Shown in pieces: positions 35,255 to 47,927 of a stretch of 64,000 nt of DNA (positions within the stretch are counted from its first letter, which is position 1; every line of letters begins with the position of its first letter). A program made the translations under genes and the position numbers. The notes under the pieces were generated by a model, which had not been told where the DNA came from, made no database searches, and was given only the letters and a program-made list of their open reading frames with translations. Source of the stretch: Serpentinimonas maccroryi (GTDB lineage Bacteria; Pseudomonadota; Gammaproteobacteria; Burkholderiales; Burkholderiaceae_C); assembly GCF_000828915.1 (NCBI RefSeq), contig NZ_AP014569.1, positions 310,001 to 374,000 of the forward strand, given 5' to 3'.

Positions 35255-36802
35255 GTGGATTTGTGCGTGGTTCAAAGTCGCACGCTGGTCGGGCTCGAGG
35301 CCCTGCCGGTGAGCGTGGAGGTGCATTTGGCCAACGGCCTGCCCAGTCTGACGCTGGTGGGCTTGGCCGACACCGAGGTCAAAGAGGCGCGCGAGCGGGT
35401 GCGCTCGGCCATCTTGAACGCCGGGCTGGAGTGGCCGCACAACAAGCGCATCACGGTTAACCTAGCCCCGGCCGACCTGCCCAAGGAGTCGGGGCGCTTT
35501 GATTTGCCCATCGCCTTGGGCATTTTGGCCGCCAGCGGCCAGATCGACGGCGCGGCGCTGGCCGGGCACGAATTTGCTGGCGAGCTCTCGCTCAGCGGCG
35601 CCTTGCGTCCGATCCGGGGCGCCCTGTGCATGGGGCTGGCTTTCTTGCGCGCGGCCGGTGCGGGTCAAACCGTATGCACCGCTTTGGTGCTGCCCCCGGT
35701 CAGCGCCGAAGAGGCCGCCTTGGTGCGCCAAGCGCGCGTGTACCGGGCGCGCCACCTGCTCGATGTGGTGCAGCGCTTTGCTCCAGCCGGCATGGTGTTG
35801 CCCGAGCCGGCGCACCCCGACGGCTGGGTGCTGCTGCAGGGCAGCGCTGCGGTGCAGGGGCAAGATTTGCCCGATTTGGCCGATGTGAAGGGCCAGGCCG
35901 GTGCGCGGCGGGCACTGGAGATCGCTGCCGCGGGCGCGCACAGCCTGCTGATGAGCGGCCCGCCGGGCTCGGGCAAGTCGATGCTGGCGCAGCGCCTGCC
36001 CGGCATCCTGCCGGCGCTGGACGACCAGCAGGCGCTGGAGGCGGCGGCGGTGGCGTCGCTGGCGGGGCGCTTCAGGCCCGAGCACTGGGGCCAGCGGCCT
36101 TTTAGCGCGCCGCACCACAGCGCCAGCGCCACCGCGCTAGTGGGCGGCGGCAACCCGCCGCGGCCGGGCGAGATATCGCTGGCGCACCACGGCGTGCTGT
36201 TCCTCGATGAGCTGCCCGAATTCCCCCGCGCCGCCCTCGAGGCCTTGCGCGAGCCACTCGAGAGCGGGCAGATCCGCATCTCGCGCGCGGCGCGCCAGAC
36301 CGATTTTCCGGCCCGCTTCCAGTTGGTGGCTGCCATGAATCCCTGCCCCTGCGGCTATCTGGGGGCCAGCCACAGGGCCTGCCGCTGCACCCCCGACCAA
36401 GTGCAGCGCTACCAGGGCAAGCTCAGCGGCCCCTTGCTGGACCGCATCGACCTGCACGTGGAGGTGCCGCTGCTGCCGCCCGGGCAGTTGCTCGACAGCG
36501 CGGCGGCGGAGACCAGCGCAGCGGTGCGCGAGCGCGTCGCCCAAGCGCGCGAGCGGGCGCTGCAGCGCCAGGGCCACGCCAACCACACCCTGCACGGCCC
36601 AGCGCTGCAACGCCATGCGGCGCTGGAGCCCGCTGCCGCACAGTTGCTGCAGCAAGCCGCCACGCGGCTGGGCTGGTCCGGGCGCGCCACCCACCGCGCG
36701 CTGCGCGTGGCGCGCACCATCGCCGACTTGGCCGCCAGCGAGCGCATCCACGGCGCGCACCTGGCTGAAGCGGTTCAATACCGACAGCCGGGAAACCCTT
36801 GA
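35255..36802 (+). CDS. comM: ComM/YifB-family AAA+ ATPase (Mg-chelatase-like)
   Basis: The 515-aa protein has an N-terminal Lon-protease-like domain (VEVHLANGLPSLTLVGLADTEVKEARERV, residues 21-49), then an AAA+ core with Walker A SGPPGSGKSMLAQRLPG (about 233) and Walker B LFLDELPEF (about 316). A Cys pattern CPCGYLGASHRACRC (about 367-381) follows, then a C-terminal Mg-chelatase domain. ComM is a hexameric helicase that extends D-loops during integration of transformed DNA. The GTG at 35255 follows an AAGGGAG ribosome site and aligns with the usual N-terminus. It is divergent from glnK and shares its upstream region. Confidence 0.93.
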   Translation: MDLCVVQSRTLVGLEALPVSVEVHLANGLPSLTLVGLADTEVKEARERVRSAILNAGLEWPHNKRITVNLAPADLPKESGRFDLPIALGILAASGQIDGAALAGHEFAGELSLSGALRPIRGALCMGLAFLRAAGAGQTVCTALVLPPVSAEEAALVRQARVYRARHLLDVVQRFAPAGMVLPEPAHPDGWVLLQGSAAVQGQDLPDLADVKGQAGARRALEIAAAGAHSLLMSGPPGSGKSMLAQRLPGILPALDDQQALEAAAVASLAGRFRPEHWGQRPFSAPHHSASATALVGGGNPPRPGEISLAHHGVLFLDELPEFPRAALEALREPLESGQIRISRAARQTDFPARFQLVAAMNPCPCGYLGASHRACRCTPDQVQRYQGKLSGPLLDRIDLHVEVPLLPPGQLLDSAAAETSAAVRERVAQARERALQRQGHANHTLHGPALQRHAALEPAAAQLLQQAATRLGWSGRATHRALRVARTIADLAASERIHGAHLAEAVQYRQPGNP

Positions 36803-36863
36803 GGCTGCCGCATAATCCCATCCCTATGATGTCAGCCGCGAGCCCTTGCCCTCAATCCAGACC

Positions 36864-39401
36864 ATGAACTTTGCCGCCACCGCCATACCCGAGCCTCAGT
36901 TGGTGACGCGGCCAAGTTCATTTGCATTGCGTTGGCCCACTCCACCCTATGCCTGCTACGGCACGCCTGAAAGCAGTTCCGAAAATCCAGACACCTCTGG
37001 CCTCGACTGCCAGGTTGAGGGAAGCAACAGCCAAGTGCGCCCCTGTCGGTTGATAGGACTGGATTTGCCAGCCGGTTTGGCTCACATCCAGGTGCCCCCC
37101 TCGCGTGCCGTCATGCCGCTGCGCTTCGACATGTTTAGGCGCATCAGCCTGACACAGCCGCTGGCACCATTGCCGCACACCCAGGGCAACGCCAGCCCAG
37201 AGGTTGGAAGCCATCCCAGCAGCGCCGACGATTTGCTGCGCCACCGCCCGCGCTTGCCCTACCGCCTCGAGCTCAGCGATGGTTCGGTGCAAACGGGGTT
37301 GACGATTGGACACCTCGAGTCTGCCGTGGGCGTGTTCCTGTTTGTGCCGCTCGACGCGCAAGACCGGGTGCAACGGGTTTTTTTGCCGGCCCACGTGCTG
37401 CGCCGCGTGCAGGTCGGGGAAAGCATCGGCCAGGTGTTGGTCGAGCAACACATAGTCACCACCGAGCAGGTGGAGCAAGCGGCGCGCACCCAAGAGCAGC
37501 TGCGCAACCGCAAACTGGGCGACTACCTGGTGCTCAAGGAGGTGGTCAAGCCCGAGCAGTTGCTGCAGGCACTCGAAGAGCAGTCGCGCATGCCCATGGT
37601 GCGAATAGGCGAGGCCTTGACCGCGCTTGGGCTCATTACCCCAGAGCAACTGCAAGACGCGCTGGAGCGCCAGAAATCCGAGCGCAGCGTGCCGCTGGGC
37701 GAGCTGCTGGTGCAAAGCGGCCAGCTCACGCGCGACGACCTGCGCATCGCGCTGGCGCGCAAGATGGGTTACCCGGTGGTCGATCTGGCGCGCTTTCCGA
37801 TCGATCCCGAGGCCTTGCGCCGGGTGCCGATCGCGCTGGCGCGCAAGCACCGCATCGTGCCGCTTCTATGGCACAACGGCACCGTGGTGGTGGCCGCCGA
37901 AGACCCGTCGCGGCGCGGCATGCTCGAAGAGCTGGATTTTGTGTTGCAGGCCAAGGTGGTGGCCACGCTCACCAGTGCCCCGCTCGGGGCACAGAGCATC
38001 AACGAGGCTTATGCCCGCTTTGGTCTCGACGATACCCAAGCGGCACTGGCGGCTGGCGGCGAATTTGCCCCCACCAGCTCCGACAAGCTGCTCGAATCGC
38101 TCGAGCAAGAAGCCAGCGACGACGCCGACCCCAAGCTCGGCGCCATCGAGCAGTCCGACAACTCGCTCGTCAAGCTCATCAACAGCCTGATCATCGAGGC
38201 CCATGGCCAAGGGGCCTCCGACATCCACATCGAGACCTTTGCCAGCAAGCGCAAGGTGCGCATCCGGCTGCGCAAAGACGGCCGCCTGAGCCCCTTCATG
38301 GAGCTGCCACCGGGCTACCGCAACGCCATCATCGGCCGCATCAAGGTGATGTGCGACCTCGACATTTCCGAGCGCCGCAAACCCCAAGACGGCAAGATCG
38401 ATTTTGCCAAGTTCTCGCCCACGCACAAGCTCGAGTTGCGGGTGGCCACCATCCCCACCAGCAACGGCGCCGAAGACGTGGTGCTGCGCTTGCTCTCATC
38501 GGCCAAGCCGCTGCCGCTGGATCAACTCGGCCTGACCCTCGCCAACCTGCGCCAATTGCAAACTGCGGTGGCACGCTCCCATGGCATGGTGCTGTGCGTG
38601 GGCCCCACGGGCTCGGGCAAGACCACCACGCTGCACTCGGTGCTGCAGCACATCAACACGCCCGACCGCAAGATCTGGACCGCCGAAGACCCGATCGAGA
38701 TCAGCAACCCCGAGTTGCGCCAGGTGCAGGTCAATCCCAAGATCGACTGGACTTTTGCCAAGGCACTGCGGGCCTTTTTGCGCGCCGACCCCGACATCAT
38801 CATGGTGGGCGAAATTCGCGACCAAGAAACCGCCCAGATGGCGATCGAGGCCTCGCTCACCGGCCACCTGGTGCTCTCGACGCTGCACACCAACAGCGCG
38901 CCCGAGACCGTGGTTCGGCTGCTCGACATGGGGATGGATCCGTTCAACTTTGCCGACTCGCTCGCTGCCGTGCTGGCGCAGCGTCTGGTGCGGCGCTGGT
39001 GCAAGGGCTGCGTGCGCAGCGAGCCAGCTGACGAAACCTGGGTCGATGAGCTGCTGGACGACTACCTGCACGTGCTGCCCGGAAGTCTGCGTCCCGGCAA
39101 AGCCGAGCTGCGTGCGCAGTGGCTGCACGATTACGGCCTAGACGGACGCATGTTCCGGCACCATGCCCCCGGCTGCCCGGCCTGCGACCAGACGGGCTAC
39201 AAGGGACGCGTCGGCGTGCACGAGCTGTTGCTGATCGACAGCCCTCTGCGCCGCCTGATCCAGCAAAAGGCCCCCTCCGAGGCGCTGCTGGAGGCGGCTC
39301 AGATCAGTGGCGGGCTGCGCACCCTGCGCCAAGACGGCATCCTCAAGGTGCTGCAGGGGCTGACTGGCATCGACGAGGTGCGCGCCCACTGCGCCCACTG
39401 A
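36864..39401 (+). CDS. GspE/PilB-family secretion or pilus ATPase with long N-terminal extension
   Basis: The 845-aa hexameric traffic ATPase. Residues 1-125 are poorly conserved and Pro/Ser-rich. Residues about 130-180 may be a PilZ-like beta domain, and about 185-400 contain two MshEN/T2SSE-N type modules (IGQVLVEQHIVTTEQVEQA; IGEALTALGLITPEQLQDA). The ATPase core has Walker A GPTGSGKTTTLHS (about 580), Walker B IIMVGEIRDQETA (about 647), and the paired CxxC zinc motif CKGC/CPAC. No pilC, pilD or gsp genes are adjacent, so its machine is unknown. ATG at 36864 overlaps the TGA of a 13-codon upstream frame (36826-36867). Confidence 0.85.
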   Translation: MNFAATAIPEPQLVTRPSSFALRWPTPPYACYGTPESSSENPDTSGLDCQVEGSNSQVRPCRLIGLDLPAGLAHIQVPPSRAVMPLRFDMFRRISLTQPLAPLPHTQGNASPEVGSHPSSADDLLRHRPRLPYRLELSDGSVQTGLTIGHLESAVGVFLFVPLDAQDRVQRVFLPAHVLRRVQVGESIGQVLVEQHIVTTEQVEQAARTQEQLRNRKLGDYLVLKEVVKPEQLLQALEEQSRMPMVRIGEALTALGLITPEQLQDALERQKSERSVPLGELLVQSGQLTRDDLRIALARKMGYPVVDLARFPIDPEALRRVPIALARKHRIVPLLWHNGTVVVAAEDPSRRGMLEELDFVLQAKVVATLTSAPLGAQSINEAYARFGLDDTQAALAAGGEFAPTSSDKLLESLEQEASDDADPKLGAIEQSDNSLVKLINSLIIEAHGQGASDIHIETFASKRKVRIRLRKDGRLSPFMELPPGYRNAIIGRIKVMCDLDISERRKPQDGKIDFAKFSPTHKLELRVATIPTSNGAEDVVLRLLSSAKPLPLDQLGLTLANLRQLQTAVARSHGMVLCVGPTGSGKTTTLHSVLQHINTPDRKIWTAEDPIEISNPELRQVQVNPKIDWTFAKALRAFLRADPDIIMVGEIRDQETAQMAIEASLTGHLVLSTLHTNSAPETVVRLLDMGMDPFNFADSLAAVLAQRLVRRWCKGCVRSEPADETWVDELLDDYLHVLPGSLRPGKAELRAQWLHDYGLDGRMFRHHAPGCPACDQTGYKGRVGVHELLLIDSPLRRLIQQKAPSEALLEAAQISGGLRTLRQDGILKVLQGLTGIDEVRAHCAH

Positions 39402-39406
39402 GGCGC

Positions 39407-42181
<2,775 letters not shown>

Positions 42182-42230
42182 AAAAAATGGCTTAAGGGTG
42201 CAATAAAGGCGCAGGATGCGGTGGCCAGAT

Positions 42231-43484
42231 TCAAGACAGTGTGACACGGACGAACTTGCGCTTGCCCACCTGCAGCACGTAGGTGCCCGGGCCCAGCCGC
42301 AGCCCTTTGTCGCTGATCAGCGCGCCATCGACGCGCACGCCGGCGCCGTCAATGAGCCTATTGGCTTCGCTGCTCGAGGGTGCGAGCCCAGCGGCCTTGA
42401 GCAGCGCCGCGATGCCCAGCGGCGCGCCGCCCAGCGCGCGCTCGGGGATGGCGTCGGGCACACCGCCTTGGCTGCGGTGGATGAAATCTTGCTGCGCCGC
42501 CGCTGCCGCCGCCGCGCCGTGAAAGCGCGTGGTGAGTTCGAGCGCCAGCTGCACCTTGGCGTCTTTGGGGTTGCGCCCGGCGGCCACTTCGGCGCGCAGC
42601 GCCGCGATCTGCGCCTCGGTCTGGAACGAGAGCAGCGTGTACCAGCGCCACATCAGCTCATCTGAAATGCTCAGCACCTTGGCGTACATGGTGGGCGCCG
42701 GCTCGTTGATGCCGATGTAGTTGCCCTTGGACTTGCTCATCTTCTCGACGCCGTCCAGCCCCTCGAGCAGCGGCATGGTCAGGATGCACTGCGGCTCCAG
42801 CCCGTACTCGGCCTGCAGGTGGCGGCCCATGAGCAGGTTGAACTTCTGGTCGGTGCCGCCCAGCTCCAGGTCGGCTTTGAGCGCCACCGAGTCGTAGCCC
42901 TGCATCAGCGGGTACAAAAACTCGTGCACGCTGATTGGGCTGCCGGCCGTGTAGCGCTGGTGAAAATCGTTGCGCTCCATCATGCGCGCCACGGTGTACT
43001 TGGCCGCCAGCCCAATGAGGCCGCGCGCGCCCAGCGCATCGCTCCACTCGCTGTTGTAGCGCACCTCGGTGCGCGCCGGGTCCAGCACCAGGCTGGCCTG
43101 CTGGTAGTAGGTCTGGGCGTTGGCCTGTATCTGCTCGGGCGTGAGCGGTGGGCGGGTGCTGTTGCGCCCCGAGGGGTCGCCGATCAGGCTGGTGAAGTCG
43201 CCGATCAAAAAAATCACCGTGTGCCCTAGGTCTTGCAGCTGGCGCAGCTTGTTGAGCACCACCGTGTGCCCGAGGTGGATGTCGGGCGCGGTCGGGTCCA
43301 GCCCGAGCTTGATGCGCAGCGGCTGGCCGCTGGCTTGGCTGCGCTGCAGCTTTTGCACCCAGTCGGCCTCGGGGATGAGCTCCTCGCAGCCGCGCCGCGT
43401 CACGGCCAGCGCGTGTTGTACGTCAGCGTTGAGCGGGGCAGTGGGGGGCGCCGCAGCGATGGGTGGGGCAGTGGTTGGACTCAT
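42231..43484 (-). CDS. tyrS: tyrosyl-tRNA synthetase
   Basis: A 417-aa class I synthetase of the TyrRS subgroup with [21 protein letters not shown] (HIGH-like HLGH, about residue 69). The signature [11 protein letters not shown] lies at about 249-259, and a C-terminal S4-like RNA-binding domain contains [31 protein letters not shown]. The N-terminal 20 residues are Pro/Ala-rich. ATG at 43484. It lies 50 bp upstream of metH on the same strand and diverges from the M23 peptidase gene. Confidence 0.95.
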   Translation of the reverse strand: MSPTTAPPIAAAPPTAPLNADVQHALAVTRRGCEELIPEADWVQKLQRSQASGQPLRIKLGLDPTAPDIHLGHTVVLNKLRQLQDLGHTVIFLIGDFTSLIGDPSGRNSTRPPLTPEQIQANAQTYYQQASLVLDPARTEVRYNSEWSDALGARGLIGLAAKYTVARMMERNDFHQRYTAGSPISVHEFLYPLMQGYDSVALKADLELGGTDQKFNLLMGRHLQAEYGLEPQCILTMPLLEGLDGVEKMSKSKGNYIGINEPAPTMYAKVLSISDELMWRWYTLLSFQTEAQIAALRAEVAAGRNPKDAKVQLALELTTRFHGAAAAAAAQQDFIHRSQGGVPDAIPERALGGAPLGIAALLKAAGLAPSSSEANRLIDGAGVRVDGALISDKGLRLGPGTYVLQVGKRKFVRVTLS

Positions 43485-43716
43485 TCGGGTTTCTACAGAT
43501 GGCCGCGCGCGGTGAGCGCGTTATACTGATGTTTTACTTGTGGTCGGATTTTAGTCGGCGCGCCGCCTGCCGGGCTCATCGGCAGCTGTGTGGTGTGCGG
43601 TGGCTTATCATCCGCCCTGCAGCTGCGCCCAGTTCTCGGCGCCCTGCTCCTTTTTTTACTCGCCGCCCTGTTGCGCCCGTCCAAGCGCAGCAGGTAGGCC
43701 TTGATGTTGATCTTGA

Positions 43717-45099
43717 ATGAACGAACTGGCCCAGCACATCAAGCGCACATTGGTTAAGTACCCCAAGCATTTCATCGCTGGACTGGGTGCTGTTTTGCTC
43801 GGCACGGGCGTCACGGCGTTTGGCGTGGCCCCCCTCGAGGCCGAGATTGCCAACCTGCCGGTGCAGCAAATCGTCGAGACGGTGCCGCACGCAGCGCTGC
43901 AGCCCCTCGCTTTGGCCGCACCCATCGCTGCCTCTGCCTCAGCCTCCGCCACCCCGGCCGAGCTGCAAGCCCCGGTGCCCTTCGTGCTGTTTCGCACCGA
44001 TTTCACGCGCCGCGACGACACCGTGCAAAGCTTGCTGCAGCGCCTAGGGGTCAACGACAGCGCCGCCCATCAGTTCGTGCGCAGCCACCCCGACGCGGCC
44101 GTGCTCATGCGCGGCCCCGCCGGCAAACTGGTGCGCGCCGAAACCGACGACGACCAGCGCCTGCTGCGCCTGAGCGTGCGCTGGTTGCCCAGCAACGATT
44201 CCGACCGCTACCAGCGTTTGCTGATCGAGCGCAGCGGCAGCGGCTTTGTGGCCCGGGTCGATCAAGTCGAAGCGCAGCGCTCGGTGCGTGTGGCCAGCGG
44301 CACGATCCGCAGCACCTTGTTTGCCGCCACCGAAGCGGCCGATTTGCCCGACCGGGTGGCTTCGCAACTGGCCGATATTTTCAGCGGCCAGATTGATTTC
44401 CGCCGCGACCTGCAACGCGGCGACTCGTTCCGTGTGGTCTATGAGGCCATCGAGTCCGAGGGCGAGCTGTTGCGCTACGGCCGCCTGCTGAGCGCCGAGT
44501 TCGTCAACAAGGGCCGCGCGCACCAGGTGCTGTGGTTCGAGGCCGAGGGCCAGCCCGGGGCTTACTTCACTTTTGCCGGCGAGAGCACGCGCCGCGCCTT
44601 CTTGGCCTCGCCACTCGAGTTCTCGCGCATCAGCAGCGGCTTTGGCTTGCGTTTTCACCCCGTCACGGGGTTGCGCCGCCCGCATTTGGGGGTCGATTTC
44701 CCGGCGCCCATCGGCACCCCGGTGCGCAGCGTGGGCGATGGCGTGGTCAAGTTCGCCGGCAGCCAGCGCGGTTTTGGCAACGTGGTCTTCATCCAGCACC
44801 GCAACAACATCGTCACCGTCTATGCCCACTTGCACCGCATCGACGTGCGCCAAGGCCAAAGCGTGGCGCAAAGCCAATACATCGGCCAAGTGGGTTGCAC
44901 GGGGGTCTGCACCGGCCCACACGTGCACTTTGAATACCGCTTGAACGGCATCCACCGCGACCCGATGCTGCTGGTGGCCGAAGGCGGCGGCAGCGCTCCG
45001 CTCACTGCCGCCTTGCGCCCGGCGTTTGAGCAGGCCGCTGCCGACATGAAGCAAAAGCTGGCCGCCGCCGCCACCTTGGTGCAAGCCAGCGCCCAATAA
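43717..45099 (+). CDS. M23-family LytM-type murein endopeptidase
   Basis: A 460-aa envelope protein with one N-terminal membrane anchor (residues about 19-42), a periplasmic middle region (an OapA/SH3-like part, about 90-290) and a C-terminal peptidase M23 domain. Zinc ligands are visible: the HPVTGLRRPHLGVDF segment (His and Asp, about 311-325) and HVHFEYR (HxH, about 406). It should cut cross-links in peptidoglycan like MepM/YebA. It is immediately followed by anmK, a murein-recycling kinase, the same pairing seen in several betaproteobacteria. Start ATG at 43717. Confidence 0.9.
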   Translation: MNELAQHIKRTLVKYPKHFIAGLGAVLLGTGVTAFGVAPLEAEIANLPVQQIVETVPHAALQPLALAAPIAASASASATPAELQAPVPFVLFRTDFTRRDDTVQSLLQRLGVNDSAAHQFVRSHPDAAVLMRGPAGKLVRAETDDDQRLLRLSVRWLPSNDSDRYQRLLIERSGSGFVARVDQVEAQRSVRVASGTIRSTLFAATEAADLPDRVASQLADIFSGQIDFRRDLQRGDSFRVVYEAIESEGELLRYGRLLSAEFVNKGRAHQVLWFEAEGQPGAYFTFAGESTRRAFLASPLEFSRISSGFGLRFHPVTGLRRPHLGVDFPAPIGTPVRSVGDGVVKFAGSQRGFGNVVFIQHRNNIVTVYAHLHRIDVRQGQSVAQSQYIGQVGCTGVCTGPHVHFEYRLNGIHRDPMLLVAEGGGSAPLTAALRPAFEQAAADMKQKLAAAATLVQASAQ

Positions 45100-45140
45100 C
45101 TCTGAGCCCGCCCACCACCTCCACCTACACCATCGGCCTG

Positions 45141-46244
45141 ATGTCGGGCACCTCGCTCGACGGCGTCGATGGCGTGCTGCTGGAATGTGGCACCAGCCCT
45201 GCGGCTTTCAAAGTGCACGCCGCCGCCAGCGCCGATCTGCCCGATGCGCTGCGCCAAGCCCTGCTGAGCCTGAATCAAAGCGGCCCAGACGAACTGCACC
45301 GCGCCGCCGTGGCCGCCAGCCAACTGGCCGAGCTCTATGCCGAGGTGGTGGCGCAGTTGCTCCAGCGCAGCGGCTTGGCCGCCGCGCAGATCCGCGCCAT
45401 TGGGGCGCACGGGCAAACGGTGCGCCACCGCCCGCCTAGGGATGGCGAACCGTGGCCCTACACCTTGCAGATCAACCAGCCCGCGCAGCTGGCCGAACGC
45501 ACCGGCATCAACGTGGTGGCCGATTTTCGCAGCCGCGACATCGCTGCCGGGGGTCAAGGCGCGCCCCTGGTGCCGGCCTTTCATCAGCGCCTGTTTGGGC
45601 ACGCAGGGCAGTCGGTTCTGGTGCTCAACCTAGGCGGAATGGCCAACATCACGGCGTTGCCGGCCAACGGCGCCGTCTATGGCCTCGACAGCGGGCCCGG
45701 CAATGTGCTGCTCGACCTCTGGTGCCAGCGCCACACCGGCGCTTGGTTCGACCGCGATGGCGCTTGGGCTGCCAGCGGACGCGAGCAGCCCGAGTTGCTG
45801 GCGCACCTGCTCGTCGAGCCCTATTTTTTGCAGCGCGGCATTAAAAGCACCGGGCGCGACCTGTTCCATGCCGGCTGGCTGGACGAGCGCCTGCGCGGCT
45901 TTGCCGGCCTGCCCCCTGCCGACGTGCAAGCCACCTTGGCGTGCCTGACCGCGCGCAGCGTGGCCTTGGCGGTGCAAGGCATAGCTTGGGGCGGCGCGGG
46001 GCCGCAGCAGGTTTGGGTGTGTGGGGGCGGCAGCCGCAATGCGCATCTGATGCGCCTGCTGGCTGCAGAACTGCCGCAAGCCCAAGTGCAAGCCAGCGAC
46101 GAAGCCGGTTGGCCAGCGCAGTGGGTCGAGGCCGCGGCCTTTGCTTGGCTGGCGCTGCAAACCCTAGAAGGCAAACCGGGCAACCTGCCGAGCGTCACCG
46201 GGGCGCGCGGCTCGCGGGTGCTGGGCGCGATTTACCCGGCCTGA
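45141..46244 (+). CDS. anmK: anhydro-N-acetylmuramic acid kinase
   Basis: The 367-aa sugar kinase opens cleaved 1,6-anhydro-MurNAc and phosphorylates it to MurNAc-6-P, recycling cell wall. It has the ATP motif MSGTSLDGVDGVLLE, the GAHGQTVRHRP region (about residue 90), NLGGMANIT (about 167) and VCGGGSRNAHL (about 293). The ATG at 45141 begins inside the first conserved strand: the preceding codons encode TYTIGL, which normally precedes MSGTS, but no in-frame ATG, GTG or TTG precedes them. A CTG at 45102 is the best candidate for the real start. It follows the M23 peptidase gene by about 40 bp. Confidence 0.9.
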   Translation: MSGTSLDGVDGVLLECGTSPAAFKVHAAASADLPDALRQALLSLNQSGPDELHRAAVAASQLAELYAEVVAQLLQRSGLAAAQIRAIGAHGQTVRHRPPRDGEPWPYTLQINQPAQLAERTGINVVADFRSRDIAAGGQGAPLVPAFHQRLFGHAGQSVLVLNLGGMANITALPANGAVYGLDSGPGNVLLDLWCQRHTGAWFDRDGAWAASGREQPELLAHLLVEPYFLQRGIKSTGRDLFHAGWLDERLRGFAGLPPADVQATLACLTARSVALAVQGIAWGGAGPQQVWVCGGGSRNAHLMRLLAAELPQAQVQASDEAGWPAQWVEAAAFAWLALQTLEGKPGNLPSVTGARGSRVLGAIYPA

Positions 46245-46250
46245 AGGCCT

Positions 46251-46616
46251 TTAGGTGCTGAAGCTCGAGCCGCAGCCGCAGGTGGTGCTGGCGTTGGGGT
46301 TTTTGATCACGAACTGCGCCCCCTGCAGGTCTTCTTTGTAGTCGATCTCGGCGCCCACCAGATACTGGTAGCTCATGGCGTCAATCAGCAGGCTGACGCC
46401 GTTTTTGCTCATGGTGGTGTCGTCTTCGTTGACCACTTCGTCGAAGGTGAAGCCATACTGGAAGCCCGAGCAGCCGCCACCTTGCACGAACACGCGCAGC
46501 TTCAGGTCGGGGTTGCCCTCTTCGGCGATCAGATCGGCCACCTTGGCCGCCGCGCTGTCGGTAAACACGAAGGGTGCGGGCATTTCGGTGGTGGGGTGTT
46601 CTGCGACTGCGCTCAT
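46251..46616 (-). CDS. erpA: iron-sulfur cluster insertion protein ErpA (A-type carrier)
   Basis: The 121-aa A-type Fe-S carrier has the three ligand cysteines in [11 protein letters not shown] (Cys49) and TCGCGSSFS (Cys113, Cys115). The [30 protein letters not shown] segment is the ErpA subtype, and ErpA genes lie near anmK in many betaproteobacteria. It delivers [4Fe-4S] or [2Fe-2S] clusters to apoproteins; isoprenoid enzymes IspG/IspH are known clients. ATG at 46616. It is convergent with anmK (6 bp between the stops). Confidence 0.93.
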   Translation of the reverse strand: MSAVAEHPTTEMPAPFVFTDSAAAKVADLIAEEGNPDLKLRVFVQGGGCSGFQYGFTFDEVVNEDDTTMSKNGVSLLIDAMSYQYLVGAEIDYKEDLQGAQFVIKNPNASTTCGCGSSFST

Positions 46617-46773
46617 GGTGCGGTGTTCCGATAAGTAAACCTGTGCAGCAATACTAAAGCAAAAAACTCAAGATAGTGCCTAGTCCGGCGATTGTCTGCG
46701 CTGGCGCCGGGGTTTTTGGCCGCTCGCAATGCGCCCACCCGCAGCCCGCCGTCCACCGGCCCGCAAGCAGGCA

Positions 46774-46810
46774 CAAAAAACCGCCCTGCGGCTTGTGACC
46801 AGAGGGCGGT
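46774..46810 (-). terminator. rho-independent terminator after rpsI
   Basis: ACCGCCCT (46780-46787) pairs with AGGGCGGT (46803-46810). The plus-strand A-run at 46774-46780 gives a T-run for minus-strand transcription, about 30 bp behind the rpsI stop. Confidence 0.85.
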
Positions 46811-46842
46811 GATGCACAAAGGCCCAAAGCCCTTGCAGCGGT

Positions 46843-47235
46843 TTAACGCTTGGAGAACTGCTTGCGCCGGCGTGCCGAACGCAGACCGACCTTTTTGCGC
46901 TCCACTTCGCGCGCGTCGCGCGTCACGTAGCCGGCTGCGCTCAGAGCGGGCTTGAGGGCCGCGTCGTAGTCGATCAAGGCGCGCGTGATGCCGTGGCGCA
47001 CCGCGCCAGCTTGGCCCGATTCGCCGCCGCCGTGCACGTTGACTTGGATGTCAAACGTCAGCTCGTTGCCGGTGAGCAGCAGCGGCTGTTTGGCGATCAT
47101 GATCGAGGTCTGGCGGCCAAAGAAGTTTTCGATGTCTTTGCCGTTGATCGTGATCTGACCCGTGCCTTTTTTGAGGAACACGCGGGCGACGCTGGATTTG
47201 CGCCGGCCGGTGCCGTTGTTCCATTCGCCGATCAT
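46843..47235 (-). CDS. rpsI: 30S ribosomal protein S9
   Basis: The 130-aa protein with the S9 markers [19 protein letters not shown] (residues 8-26), [23 protein letters not shown] and the basic C-terminal tail [14 protein letters not shown] that reaches the P-site tRNA. Start ATG overlaps the rplM stop by ATGA (47232-47235), giving equal expression of S9 and L13. The operon order rplM-rpsI is universal in bacteria. Confidence 0.98.
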   Translation of the reverse strand: MIGEWNNGTGRRKSSVARVFLKKGTGQITINGKDIENFFGRQTSIMIAKQPLLLTGNELTFDIQVNVHGGGESGQAGAVRHGITRALIDYDAALKPALSAAGYVTRDAREVERKKVGLRSARRRKQFSKR

Positions 47236-47678
47236 GTGCGCTCCTCGAGGATGGCCAACACTTTGGGTTGCTGGGCGCTGTGGGGGTGCTCGGCACCGCC
47301 ATAGACCTTGAGCTTTTTGATCATGGCATAGCCCAGCGGGCCTTTGGGCAACATGCCCTTGACCGCTTTTTCCAGCGCCCGACCGGGGTGCTTGGCCTGC
47401 ATGTCGCGGAAATTGGTGCCGTAGATGCCGCCGGGGAAGCCCGAGTGGCGGTAGTAGATTTTGTCTAGGGACTTGTTGCCCGTGACTTTGAGTTTGGCCG
47501 CGTTGACGACGACGATGAAGTCGCCCGTGTCCACGTGAGGGGTGTAAATGGCTTTGTGTTTGCCGCGCAACCGGAGTGCCACTTCGCTGGCGACACGTCC
47601 GAGCACCTTATCGGTGGCGTCAATCACAAACCACTCGTGCACCACCTCGGCCGGTTTGGCGCTGAAGGTTTTGGTCAT
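47232..47678 (-). CDS. rplM: 50S ribosomal protein L13
   Basis: The 148-aa protein with the L13 markers [27 protein letters not shown] (about residues 16-42), [10 protein letters not shown] (about 76) and [24 protein letters not shown] (about 105). A few extra N-terminal residues ([12 protein letters not shown]) fit betaproteobacterial L13. ATG at 47678. It is the first gene of rplM-rpsI; its promoter should lie in 47680-47900, shared divergently with rlmJ. Confidence 0.98.
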   Translation of the reverse strand: MTKTFSAKPAEVVHEWFVIDATDKVLGRVASEVALRLRGKHKAIYTPHVDTGDFIVVVNAAKLKVTGNKSLDKIYYRHSGFPGGIYGTNFRDMQAKHPGRALEKAVKGMLPKGPLGYAMIKKLKVYGGAEHPHSAQQPKVLAILEERT

Positions 47679-47927
47679 GAGTTTGCTCTGAATAAAGCGG
47701 GTTTGGCAGGCGTCTTTTCCACGGTCGGTGCGGCTCTGTTGGCCGCCTCTTAGGTGGGTTTGCGCAGCATCAGCCCCCCGCAAAGGGAAAAAGCCTCGGC
47801 CACGCCTTCGCCGCGGACACCCAAAGCGCTGCGAAGCCCGCCATTCTAACTGCAAACACACAACTCAAGCAAGCAAAATTCAAGGCCGCTGCGGTTTGCG
47901 CGCATGGCTGTGGTTTACCATGCGCCC

